Shown piece after piece: positions 4,520 through 11,966 of a DNA stretch of 25,377 bases. The notes under the pieces are model-generated. The model was not told where the DNA came from. It ran no database searches and saw only the letters and a program-made list of their open reading frames with translations. The position numbers and the translations under genes are program-made. The stretch comes from a virus. Every line of letters starts with the position of its first letter. Position 1 is the stretch's first letter. The stretch spans positions 1 through 25,377 of IMG/VR virus record IMGVR_UViG_3300037245_001138. One strand, written 5' to 3'.

Positions 4520-5061
4520 GCGACGAACGTAACCTCTGCCGTGGAAGAAGTGAACGGCGTATCATCGAAATCATCACTGACGAATGGCAAAACTTCGTCG
4601 CTAAGGTCTCGGCAGGCTACAGGTGACCCGATGGAGTGGCCCCATATCGTAGTTAGAAAAAACTCGTTGAGCGGGAAGGATAACCGGTAATTCAAATGCA
4701 CCTGCAAATTTCCGGCATCCTGAAGGTCTATAGATACGCTAATGAAATTGATCGTCGCTGGTCCGCCAAGATATGTGACTCCGCAAGTTGACATTGACAG
4801 ACTGTACGAACCAGAGCAGCCGGAAACTGAGTAGCTGTCGTTTAGCGAGGGAAGTAGAAGGTCGCAAGCAGTACTCCAGCCCGTGCTGATGCCTGCCAGT
4901 ACTATCGTGAAATCGCCGGACGTAGGGTCATCACTACAGGACGCACAGGGTAGTTCTTCCTCTTCACAACCCCCACATGGCCACCAGCCCATCGTAATCA
5001 ACGGCGGAACATAGAGCCCTGAAGCGAGCCGTTCCATCGGAGTACGTTTACCTCTAAGCAC
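4516..5061 (-). CDS. tail-region hypothetical protein with CxxC pairs (about 181 aa)
   Basis: The frame is open to 5145, inside the previous gene. The start chosen is GTG 5061, which has TTGGAG seven bases upstream and overlaps the previous gene by eight bases; ATG 5037 is the alternative. After a short helix comes WWPCGGC (CxxC at about 29-32), an acidic linker and PCASC (CxxC at about 39-42), a possible zinc knuckle. The remainder is Ser/Thr-rich and beta-like, as in many tail-tip or fibre proteins, with scattered extra cysteines. Function unknown. Position after two tail proteins and coupling to the next cysteine-rich gene suggest a virion tail component. Confidence 0.7.
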   Translation of the reverse strand: MLRGKRTPMERLASGLYVPPLITMGWWPCGGCEEEELPCASCSDDPTSGDFTIVLAGISTGWSTACDLLLPSLNDSYSVSGCSGSYSLSMSTCGVTYLGGPATINFISVSIDLQDAGNLQVHLNYRLSFPLNEFFLTTIWGHSIGSPVACRDLSDEVLPFVSDDFDDTPFTSSTAEVTFVA

Positions 5062-5713
5062 TTGGGCACTCCAACTGAATGATTCGATACTTGTCCGCCC
5101 GGTCGTCGTGCACGGCAAGGCCTTCTGCGTCAGTGATGCCTTCAAACATGTAGTTCGCGGAAATGCTCTTGTTGTACAGCTTTACCGCCGCGCCCGGGTC
5201 AGTTCCACCCCAGTAGTTGGTGACCGTCGCGTCGTCAGTGTCAGTGTCGGCGTCAGTCAAGGCCAGTGCCGCCGTCAGTGCAAATTCAATGTGCGTAGCC
5301 TGCGCGCTGGCTACCTCCTCGCCGATGTTCAATACAATGATACGATAGACTGAGAACTCGTCATCCCAAACCGCTATGCCAAAGTCGCCGGCGACGCCAG
5401 AAAAGAGGCGAGGGCCGCCTGATGTCGTCAGGTGGTTGGCTACGTCGACAGTTGTCTCCTGGGCTGGGCTGCCCCAATCGCCAATCACGTCAACGTCAAT
5501 GGCAAAGGTATCTGTTGTTTCCAGCGTCTCGGTTAACTCGAAACGAATGAACCCGACACCGACCTGAGATCGTGGCCTTGTATACGTGCCAGTCGAATCA
5601 GAGAACGTACCACGGCCGAGTTGACCGCCACTTGCTAGGCGGATCAATTCGTTCCACTGCGCAGCCGAAACCGGCTCGCCGGGCTTGACCTTGCGTAGGA
5701 GGTCTTGAATCAC
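5054..5713 (-). CDS. tail-associated protein, unknown family (219 aa)
   Basis: Residues 1-30 form a helical start, IQDLLRKVKPGEPVSAAQWN followed by ELIRLA, a pattern seen at the beginning of several phage tail-tip and accessory proteins. The rest (about 45-219) is beta-rich with many Thr, Asp and Val residues, including an Asp-rich stretch DADTDTDDATVT (about 157-168). The start is GTG 5713, and its first base is the last base of the upstream TAG (TAGTG), so it is coupled to that gene. No enzyme motif is visible. I infer a structural role at the tail tip or baseplate from composition and position only. Confidence 0.75.
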   Translation of the reverse strand: MIQDLLRKVKPGEPVSAAQWNELIRLASGGQLGRGTFSDSTGTYTRPRSQVGVGFIRFELTETLETTDTFAIDVDVIGDWGSPAQETTVDVANHLTTSGGPRLFSGVAGDFGIAVWDDEFSVYRIIVLNIGEEVASAQATHIEFALTAALALTDADTDTDDATVTNYWGGTDPGAAVKLYNKSISANYMFEGITDAEGLAVHDDRADKYRIIQLECPSA

Positions 5714-6489
5714 TACACGATCCCCACGAACGAGGCCGGAGGATAGTTTATATACTCACCAATCCCCGTCCGGTAGATCGGCTCATAGCCATGGTTTTTC
5801 GCGCGCCAGAACGTATTCCATCCCGGCGGATGAAACGTGAAGCGATACGTGATCGTCCAGAAAAAGTTACCGCTCGTGTTGATAGTGCGGCTCAAGGTCG
5901 GGGGATTAAAGAGCAAGGTCTCGGTATCGAACGTCAGCCCCAGCGTCTCGGCCGTAATGGGGGCATCATTGCAGCTACCTGGCAACGTCAAGACCGACGC
6001 CGGGATACCCGTTTGCTGGTACTTGGTTAGGACGTAATCCATGCCCTTCACCAACCGACCTGGCGCTTCCGCTTCCTTCAGTGTCTTGTCTTTATCTTTG
6101 ACCTCGGTGTCCCATTGGAACTCCTTGAAATTCAAGGTCAGGAACTCGGCAGTGGGCTCAAGGGACTCAGAAATCAGGTCCGCATCTTCTCCTTGGTTGA
6201 AACCGTAGGGGACCGTCAATAAAGCCGTGTCATACGAGGCGATCCTGCCACTACCCTCTTGCTTAGCAGCAAACGGTTTGATGCCAACGGTCAGGACGCG
6301 GGCCATCGTCGACGGCCGGGGATCGTACAACGCACCACGCCCGAAGTCGTCGTCGAGCAATTGCCCGGCCAGTGTGTGGCGATCGCTGTACAAACATCGC
6401 AAGGTACGGATCGCCGAGAACCCGAGTTCCCCTCCCCAGCTCTCAACCGGAGAGCCCTGGTCTTCGCTATGTTCTACGGTAACAGCCAT
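5713..6489 (-). CDS. tail protein following the tape measure (258 aa)
   Basis: It lies directly after the tape-measure gene, the place where distal-tail or tail-tip proteins are encoded in siphoviruses. The ribosome binding site AAGGGAGCCACT precedes ATG 6489. The sequence has a mixed beta character, a charged middle region KDKDKTLKEAEAPGRLVK (about 132-149), and an aromatic C-terminal part (about 205-250) with FFWTITYRFTFHPPGWNTFW. The last part, a strand followed by a PPGW turn, looks like a conserved core. I do not recognise a named family and call it a tail protein from context. Confidence 0.72.
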   Translation of the reverse strand: MAVTVEHSEDQGSPVESWGGELGFSAIRTLRCLYSDRHTLAGQLLDDDFGRGALYDPRPSTMARVLTVGIKPFAAKQEGSGRIASYDTALLTVPYGFNQGEDADLISESLEPTAEFLTLNFKEFQWDTEVKDKDKTLKEAEAPGRLVKGMDYVLTKYQQTGIPASVLTLPGSCNDAPITAETLGLTFDTETLLFNPPTLSRTINTSGNFFWTITYRFTFHPPGWNTFWRAKNHGYEPIYRTGIGEYINYPPASFVGIV

Positions 6490-6504
6490 AGTGGCTCCCT
6501 TTGC

Positions 6505-8091
6505 TTACGGTCCAAAGACGGCGATGACCTTCGGATCTCGACTTTCCTTTTCCGCTATAACAACCAGTTTGTCGATACCGGTCGCCATCTTTCCGGTAGC
6601 CGTTGCTATCTTCTCTCCCGACTTCGCCGCCCGTTCCTCCGGTGAACTGGCAGCCGCTTGCGAGATGCGACGCTGTAAACCTTGAAGGGATTCAAACGTG
6701 GCCTGGAAGCCGCCGGCCTCCTCTTTTTGCTTTTTAGCGAATAGGTCTTCTGGAACTACAGGCCTTGGAACTTCCGGCCTTACAAGGCCAGGAAACTCTT
6801 CCGTTCGTGGCGGAAGCACTGATGTAAATGCCTTCTCTCTGGCAATGCGTTCGGTTCTTCGTTTCCGTTCGTCGGCGGTATCTGCAAATCGTTTCCTGGT
6901 TCGCTCCTCTGCCTGCTCCGCAGCGGACCCAGCCAACCCGAAACCCAGGTCTTGAATGTCAAGTATGTCAGTACGGGCCGTTTTTTTGGCCTCATCTTCC
7001 GCTGCCTTTTTACGCTTCCTTGCATCTGCCTGTATTTTAATGCGTTTCGACACCGTCTTGCCGATAAGTTTCGCCTCAAATTCTTCCTGTATGATATCCG
7101 ACGCGATGGGCGGCAAGCCGCCGAGCTGGTCGCGGGGATCTTCGGCCCCTAGCAGGGTAACCTCAAGCGCCTTCTTGCCTGACTTCGCGGAATCGAAAAA
7201 CTTTGCCGACTGTAATTCTATAAACTTATACCCCAGACCCACCGTATGTAGAGTGTCCGCCAATATCCCCATAACGCCAGCAAGGCCACCAGTGCTATCT
7301 GATAAATCGTCCGTCGCATCCTTTGCGCCAGTAATCGCGTCGGTTAAATCCTTCGCGAGCAATTCGATATACGGCGCTATGTCGGCGGTAGCGGATGCGG
7401 CGAAATTGACAGTAGCCTTCGTTAAGTTGTCCATCGCGTCATCTGCGGCTTCCGCCCCGGCCGCCGCGTTGCGACCAAATACTCCTAGCCTCTGTGCTTC
7501 CTCCCCGGCTGCCAAGAGACCTTCCCTGCCAAGGGCCAGCGTGTTTACCAAAATAGCGGCACTTCGTCCGAAGATATCAAGGGTCGCTTGCAGTCGTTTG
7601 CCGCTAGTGTCCATCGTGCCCATGGCTTCAGCGATTGCCAGAAACGCTTTATGCGGGGACATGCGTGCGAGGTCAGCTGCCTGGAGCTCTAGATCGTTAA
7701 GCGCATCAGTGGCGATGCCAGCCCCGTCAGCCGCGTCGGCTATATTCTTGACCATCTTCTGGATAGCCATGTCCAGTTGCTCATTCGCCACGCCGGTCAA
7801 GTTGGCTGCATGCCGAAGTTCCTGAAGCCGTTCGATTTCGATGCCCATCGCGTCGCTTGCCTTAGCCGTCGCGTCCATCAATGCAAGTTGGCTCTTGACG
7901 ACAGCCACCCCGATCACCAGACCCATAGCGCCAGCAGCCAGTCCGACCTTCGCGAATTGCAATGCTATTTTCTTGAGCCTCGCAGCGCCACGCTTTGCAA
8001 ACCGCGTGATGCTGTTGCCGTACTTCTTCAAGCCGGCCATCGCCTTTTGCGCATTCAGCTTGAGGTCGAATTCTACGTTTGGATTAGTCAT
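6505..8091 (-). CDS. tape measure protein, short
   Basis: The 528-residue product has the usual tape-measure layout. The N-terminus is helical with LKLNAQKAMAGLKKYGNS, and a hydrophobic segment lies at about 44-66 (FAKVGLAAGAMGLVIGVAVV). Long Ala/Leu/Lys/Asp-rich helices follow with almost no Cys, and the last third is charged and coiled-coil-like (ARKRKKAAEDEAKKTARTD, then ERTRKRFADTADERKRR). It sets tail length and fills the tail tube before DNA ejection. At the commonly used 0.15 nm per residue the tail would be about 80 nm, shorter than that of lambda. It is overlapped by four bases by the completion gene upstream and sits after the chaperone pair, the canonical position. Confidence 0.9.
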   Translation of the reverse strand: MTNPNVEFDLKLNAQKAMAGLKKYGNSITRFAKRGAARLKKIALQFAKVGLAAGAMGLVIGVAVVKSQLALMDATAKASDAMGIEIERLQELRHAANLTGVANEQLDMAIQKMVKNIADAADGAGIATDALNDLELQAADLARMSPHKAFLAIAEAMGTMDTSGKRLQATLDIFGRSAAILVNTLALGREGLLAAGEEAQRLGVFGRNAAAGAEAADDAMDNLTKATVNFAASATADIAPYIELLAKDLTDAITGAKDATDDLSDSTGGLAGVMGILADTLHTVGLGYKFIELQSAKFFDSAKSGKKALEVTLLGAEDPRDQLGGLPPIASDIIQEEFEAKLIGKTVSKRIKIQADARKRKKAAEDEAKKTARTDILDIQDLGFGLAGSAAEQAEERTRKRFADTADERKRRTERIAREKAFTSVLPPRTEEFPGLVRPEVPRPVVPEDLFAKKQKEEAGGFQATFESLQGLQRRISQAAASSPEERAAKSGEKIATATGKMATGIDKLVVIAEKESRDPKVIAVFGP

Positions 8092-8648
8092 GCCGCACCA
8101 CCTCGCGTTGACCCGTCGATAGTTCTCTGAACGCCTCGTTCCATGTCTCGGCTCATTCCACCGAGAACGCTCGTCGGTAGCTTGGCTGGCATGATCTTGC
8201 GCACCGGCAGGTTGCCGGCCCCCGTGTGGTGAAACTCTGCAATGTCGGCAATCGTCGCTCTACTCTTGCCCTTCTTGTACCGAGTCGGGCCGCCGTACCC
8301 GACCTTGATACCGAAGGGAATGCCTTCTTGGATCGCTCCAGGCTTTCCAGTAAATCGAATATCCAAAGCACTCATCAACGTGTTGGTGTCCCGAAGTATC
8401 GCGAACGATCGGGCGCCGGTCGCGCCACGCCGTGCCCCTCGCCTTCGTTTCTTTGTCGACTCTGCCAGGCCTTTCCATCCGCCACGACTGTTCTTGACGA
8501 ACTGCTCTCTCGCATAGCCCCGATACCTTGCCGCCCATTGCTTCAAGGCGTCGCGGATCGGACCGCTACCGCCGGTTCGTAGATCGCGAGACACGGCACC
8601 CTGAAACCGTTTGAGTGGTGCGAGGTTCACCTTTACTTTTACCGTCAT
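8088..8648 (-). CDS. Mu gpG/HK97 gp10-like tail completion (virion morphogenesis) protein
   Basis: 186 residues. The basic first half has the pattern FVKNSRGGWKGLAESTKKRR. A motif with LRDTNTLMSAL (about 85-95) follows, then IADIAEFHHTGAGNLPVRKI (about 134-153). This 'L.dtG.L..sl ... a.iH..G......pR' layout is typical of the gpG/tail-completion family that joins head and tail. The position is unusual: such genes are normally before the tail-tube gene, but here it is between the frameshifted chaperone and the tape measure, and it overlaps the tape-measure gene by four bases. Ribosome binding is probably through TAGGCGATCAC in front of ATG 8648. Confidence 0.78.
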   Translation of the reverse strand: MTVKVKVNLAPLKRFQGAVSRDLRTGGSGPIRDALKQWAARYRGYAREQFVKNSRGGWKGLAESTKKRRRGARRGATGARSFAILRDTNTLMSALDIRFTGKPGAIQEGIPFGIKVGYGGPTRYKKGKSRATIADIAEFHHTGAGNLPVRKIMPAKLPTSVLGGMSRDMERGVQRTIDGSTRGGAA

Positions 8649-8659
8649 GTGATCGCCTA

Positions 8660-9327
8660 TCAGGTCATAGCGGCTTGCATTTCCGCGAGCGAGTTGTAAA
8701 CGATCGTCGGCTTACCGGTTCGTGGATTGACGCCACGCCGTTGACCCATCGTCGCGGCGTGGGTCAGGTACATGATCTGTTGGGTGGGTGTCATGTCGGA
8801 TACCTGTTGCGGTGAAAAGCCAAACTGCTCTGCCAGCTGACAGAAAATCATGCCGTCGTCCGGCGTCGTCCCTTCTTTCTGTCCCGCCTCCGTTGCTTCC
8901 AAGTTTTCTTTTTTTTTACGGTCGGTGAATTGTTCGCAATGTCAAAAGCCATAAGCGACTCGTCTATCGCGCTATCATCTTTGAGCAGTAGCACCTCGAT
9001 TCTCCTGGGCGTTACGCGAGGATGATTACGCTTGACTGATTGCCAGATGACACGCGCCAGTCCATCCGGCGTGGCCATGACAGAGGCACATAGGTCAGAC
9101 AGCAGGCACACGCCTGCCGTGGCCAGCACGGCCGCCCCGATCGTCTCTCGGCGTTGGTCCGCCGTCGCATCGTCCGGCAGCGACTCGCGGGCCGCGCGCA
9201 CCATTCGTGCTCGCAGCCAGTTATCCAGTTCGCTGATATCGCCAGCCGAAAGCGGCGACAATAGGTATTCCGCGTTACCCATGTCGAACGGCACCGGTGC
9301 GGCTGTTGCTTCTGCTTGAGTTGTCAT
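8660..9327 (-). CDS. tail assembly chaperone GT fusion made by -1 frameshift
   Basis: The second chaperone reading frame (8908-8660) has no good start of its own; its only early candidate is a TTG. It lies exactly in the -1 frame of the upstream chaperone gene. The minus strand there reads GTAAAAAAAAAGAAAAC (8919-8903), so the zero-frame codons GTA AAA AAA AAG contain the canonical slippery heptamer A AAA AAG (8914-8908). Slipping there gives about 140 residues of the first protein followed by about 82 residues starting ENLEATEAGQ and ending at 8660, roughly 222 residues in total. This reproduces the lambda G/GT arrangement, where the fusion helps load the tape measure and the tube. Confidence 0.85.
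8848..9327 (-). CDS. tail assembly chaperone, G-type (unshifted product, 159 aa)
   Basis: Zero-frame product. The N-terminal part (MTTQAEATAAPVPFDMGNAE) leads into a helical region with LSAGDISELDNWLRARMV and ETIGAAVLATAGVCLLSDL, the alpha-helical pattern of lambda-G-type chaperones. The last 19 residues after the slip site are strongly basic (RRRDRKKGRRR). It is needed to coat the tape measure during tail assembly and is normally absent from the mature virion. Position between tail tube and tape measure agrees. The ATG at 9327 follows the tube gene stop with a weak GTGAGACC ribosome site. Confidence 0.82.
   Translation of the reverse strand: MTTQAEATAAPVPFDMGNAEYLLSPLSAGDISELDNWLRARMVRAARESLPDDATADQRRETIGAAVLATAGVCLLSDLCASVMATPDGLARVIWQSVKRNHPRVTPRRIEVLLLKDDSAIDESLMAFDIANNSPTVKKKKTWKQRRRDRKKGRRRTTA
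8903..8919 (-). promoter_or_regulatory. programmed -1 frameshift (slippery) site
   Basis: Nine consecutive A residues followed by G on the minus strand (8917-8908), containing A AAA AAG in the correct frame. The two frames it joins are 0 and -1, as in lambda-type tail chaperones. I could not identify a downstream stimulatory stem with certainty. Confidence 0.82.
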
Positions 9328-9339
9328 GGTCTCACTGGG

Positions 9340-10179
9340 TTATGCGGGCGGCCAGAAATCAGAGGTTGCCGGATTTACGATTGCGCCTATAGTGTCCGTC
9401 GAGTCAATATTCTCGATGACGTTCAAAGACGCGTTGAGTGTCGCCCCAACCATGGCAGCAGTCTCAATGTCGATGTTGATATCCGAGATGTCGCCGAATA
9501 TACCCCAGCGGATTTCCCAAAATAGCGACGCGCTGACATGAAAACGTATGGCAGCGATGCTGTTCTTGAGAGGCAGGTTAGCCGCATCACCATCTTCAAT
9601 AAGGACTGCATACGACATCGTTGCGTCGATGTTGCCTTGGTTCCGTTTGGTCTGACCAGCCGTGCTGCTGGTTACATAGGGCGTGTTGGCTGCCGTCAGG
9701 GTTAGCGTCCAGTTGAGGACGTCTGTTTCGTCGGCGAAGGCGGGCGTATCGGTCTTCGAGAAGTCCAACGCCACCTTGCAACCGATAGCACTCGGAGGAA
9801 TCAAGGGCGTGGCATCCGTCGCAACTCCACCGCTTAAATCAAGGACACCGTTGGCAGAGAAGTTAACGACGTGCGAAAGAATCCCACCCGCCGCGATGTC
9901 ACATGTGATAACGACCGAGTCGACTATTGCGACGCCTTCGACGCCAAGTGTCCCGTCAGTCGATCCGGTGAACGTGAAACCGTCCCCCGGCATATTGGCC
10001 GGCGTGTGACCGTAGGCGTCGTAGGCACCCGACCAATCGACATTGCCAGGCAACCGCCCCGTGCCGCATTGCGTATTGCTTGCCACGTAGGCCTGCGTAT
10101 CGGCGGTCTCCGAGATATTCCAATTACGGACGATCGCAGCACCGTCCACGGCACCCGCTTTACCAGAAAGCAAACTCAT
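9340..10179 (-). CDS. major tail (tube) protein
   Basis: 279 residues, beginning MSLLSGKAGAVDGAAIVRNW. The sequence is beta-rich, low in Cys and Lys, with Gly/Thr/Asp-rich turns and the repeated long strands typical of tube proteins. Features include INIDIETAAMVGATL near the C-terminus and FSANGVLDLSGG (about 107-118). The tail-tube role is inferred from the layout: it stands between the tail terminator-like gene and the chaperone pair, like lambda gpV. The ribosome binding site AAAGGTGTTTCC precedes ATG 10179. No extra C-terminal Ig domain is obvious. Confidence 0.8.
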   Translation of the reverse strand: MSLLSGKAGAVDGAAIVRNWNISETADTQAYVASNTQCGTGRLPGNVDWSGAYDAYGHTPANMPGDGFTFTGSTDGTLGVEGVAIVDSVVITCDIAAGGILSHVVNFSANGVLDLSGGVATDATPLIPPSAIGCKVALDFSKTDTPAFADETDVLNWTLTLTAANTPYVTSSTAGQTKRNQGNIDATMSYAVLIEDGDAANLPLKNSIAAIRFHVSASLFWEIRWGIFGDISDINIDIETAAMVGATLNASLNVIENIDSTDTIGAIVNPATSDFWPPA

Positions 10180-10189
10180 GGAAACACCT

Positions 10190-10702
10190 TTATTCTATGG
10201 GGCTGATGGCGGCCTTACCGAACGACATTCGCACGGATACGGGCCACACGACCGACCAGCCCTTTATGCCTCGATTTACGTCAACGTCAGACGTGCCGAT
10301 ACTCGCCGTTCCTATTTCCGCATTTACGATAAACGACTCGCCGTCCCACTCCAACGACCGTAGCCGTGCGCTAAGCTCCTCTTGCGACAATGCACGAATG
10401 ATTTCCCACATGACGGGAAATAACACCGCGTCAATCCGCTGATCGCCAGTTGCAATACCCACCTCGTAAACGGCAGTCACAAAGGAAGTGGAACTCGTCG
10501 CGTTCAGGTCAAGCGGCGTACTGGCAACGACGATCCGCACTTCGGGTAGGTCCGCATCGGATACCTGCTCTTTGAGTGGGTCGCGATTCCTGCCCGTGAA
10601 CTTTACGCGGTTGCCTTCCCTGACTAGGTCACGAAAGCCCCGGTGGGCCTCCAGGGTATCCCACAGGCTGTCGTAGACCAGACTCAGCGGATCACGTATC
10701 AC
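10190..10702 (-). CDS. tail terminator / head-tail joining protein (gpU/gpZ-like position)
   Basis: The start is taken as GTG 10702, which has GGAAGG seven bases upstream; an upstream TTG at 10723 lies in the tail of the terminator and is less likely. The 170-residue protein has an N-terminal helix (SLVYDSLWDTLEAH), a strand pattern LPEVRIVVASTPLDL and SFVTAVYEVGIATG, a long helix LFPVMWEIIRALSQEEL and C-terminal strands ending in WPVSVRMSFG. This alpha/beta layout is that of the tail-terminator or minor tail proteins found just before the tail-tube gene. The family match is moderate; no signature motif is decisive. Confidence 0.75.
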   Translation of the reverse strand: MIRDPLSLVYDSLWDTLEAHRGFRDLVREGNRVKFTGRNRDPLKEQVSDADLPEVRIVVASTPLDLNATSSTSFVTAVYEVGIATGDQRIDAVLFPVMWEIIRALSQEELSARLRSLEWDGESFIVNAEIGTASIGTSDVDVNRGIKGWSVVWPVSVRMSFGKAAISPIE

Positions 10703-10721
10703 GTAGCCACCTTCCGTTATC

Positions 10722-10756
10722 AAAAGCGGCCCGACCCCTTACGGAGGGCGGGCCGC
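10722..10756 (-). terminator. intrinsic terminator after the major capsid gene
   Basis: Minus strand GCGGCCCG (10756-10749) pairs with CGGGCCGC (10733-10726) and TTTT (10725-10722) follows; inner CC/GG pairs extend the stem. It lies between the capsid stop (10788) and the next start (10702) with no promoter visible after it, so it probably reduces, rather than stops, transcription into the tail genes. Confidence 0.8.
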
Positions 10757-10787
10757 CTCGGGAGACCAGCGAGAGCAACTCACCTAC

Positions 10788-11894
10788 TTACCCCGTAATG
10801 GGAACCGCCGCGATAAAGATGGCTTTCGGAACTTTCAGCACAGGCAAGAACGTGTCACCCATGTAGTGCTTAATGCCCGGGGGATCGGTGGTCAATTCTG
10901 CGTAGCTGAATGGACCAAACATCTCTTGCAGGTTGTTGAGCATTGCTGATGCGTCTGACCCAATGGCCAGATCGGTCGGCACGAGGTAGCTGCCTTCGAT
11001 CGTATCGATCCACTCGGGAGACGGATCGGGGGTAAACGTGACCGCGTTAGCAGCAAACCAATCGGTAGCAGTACCGTCAGCCAGCTCAAAGAACGCTTGC
11101 GACACGGGATGCCAAGTCAGGCCGAACAGACCGTCGGGGATCTCGTTGGAGTTGAATTTCTCCTCCGATAGCCGAGTGCTGCCAGCCATGGCGTCGATGG
11201 CAATGGTGTTTGTGCGGATGTACGACGCGACTTCCGATCCGTAGAATGCATGTTTGATTGCGTAACCCGTGAACTTGCGGGCCGCCACCTGGAGGTTTTG
11301 GATTTGCAGTCCGATATCGGTTGCCGCCGTCTTCCAGTTCGCATCGAGGATCGGCGATCCTCCATCAACGGACAGGGTTCCCTTGTTGCCAGCCGGGACG
11401 CCGAAGTCGATGGTATAAGCCGCGCCACTGGAACTTGCCAGCAGCGAGCCATCGGCCTTGACGTAGATCGCTCCCTTTGAGAGCAGGCTGTACATTGCCG
11501 ACATTCTCAAATTCGCGCCCTCGCTGCCGAATTGGGCCACCTGACGCGCAACGGTCTGTTGCCCTTTCATTTGCTTGGCAGCGTCACCTTCCGATCGCAA
11601 ATTCACCAGGGTTGCAGCGCTGTGAGTCTGATGCTGGAACGAGTGAAGTAAGTTCACCGGTTGCGAACTGATGCCTTGCAAGTTCCGCTTCACGGATGGC
11701 GCACCGTAGTGGACGATTCGGGCCGACTGCCGAGTGGTCGACACCTTGTCGTATTTAGCCGTGTTGCCCGTCACTGACTCAGTGCTTGCCAAGAATCCAG
11801 GCGGGATCAGATCGGCGGGAACACCACCGATCACCTCTCGCGTCAAGCCGGTCAGGTTTTCACTGTCCAGCACGTTTTGAATTGTAGTTGCCAT
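10788..11894 (-). CDS. major capsid protein, lambda gpE-like (HK97 fold)
   Basis: 368 residues. N-terminal MATTIQNVLDSENLTGLT is followed by the E-type arrangement. An early strand region has VSTTRQSARIVHYGAPS, and a long helix QQTVARQVAQFGSEG (about 111-125) continues to YSLLSKGAIYVKADG, comparable to the lambda E 'SAVLKGKY' stretch. A middle domain has YAIKHAFYGSEVASYIRTN (about 213-231), and the C-terminus holds the FLPVLKVPKAIFIAAVPITG strand pair that ends many E proteins. It assembles the icosahedral shell. It follows the scaffold and decoration genes, the same order as lambda Nu3-D-E, and is followed by a terminator. Confidence 0.87.
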   Translation of the reverse strand: MATTIQNVLDSENLTGLTREVIGGVPADLIPPGFLASTESVTGNTAKYDKVSTTRQSARIVHYGAPSVKRNLQGISSQPVNLLHSFQHQTHSAATLVNLRSEGDAAKQMKGQQTVARQVAQFGSEGANLRMSAMYSLLSKGAIYVKADGSLLASSSGAAYTIDFGVPAGNKGTLSVDGGSPILDANWKTAATDIGLQIQNLQVAARKFTGYAIKHAFYGSEVASYIRTNTIAIDAMAGSTRLSEEKFNSNEIPDGLFGLTWHPVSQAFFELADGTATDWFAANAVTFTPDPSPEWIDTIEGSYLVPTDLAIGSDASAMLNNLQEMFGPFSYAELTTDPPGIKHYMGDTFLPVLKVPKAIFIAAVPITG

Positions 11895-11966
11895 GATCTA
11901 TTCTCGATTTTTCGTAGGGTTTGAAAGTGTGAACGGAACTCACTCAACAGGCTATTCGGCCGTGGC

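Noticed and set aside
6956-7825. 289-codon open frame on the plus strand
   Set aside because: It is the antisense of the Ala-rich tape-measure gene and has Ser/Ala-rich, structureless composition.
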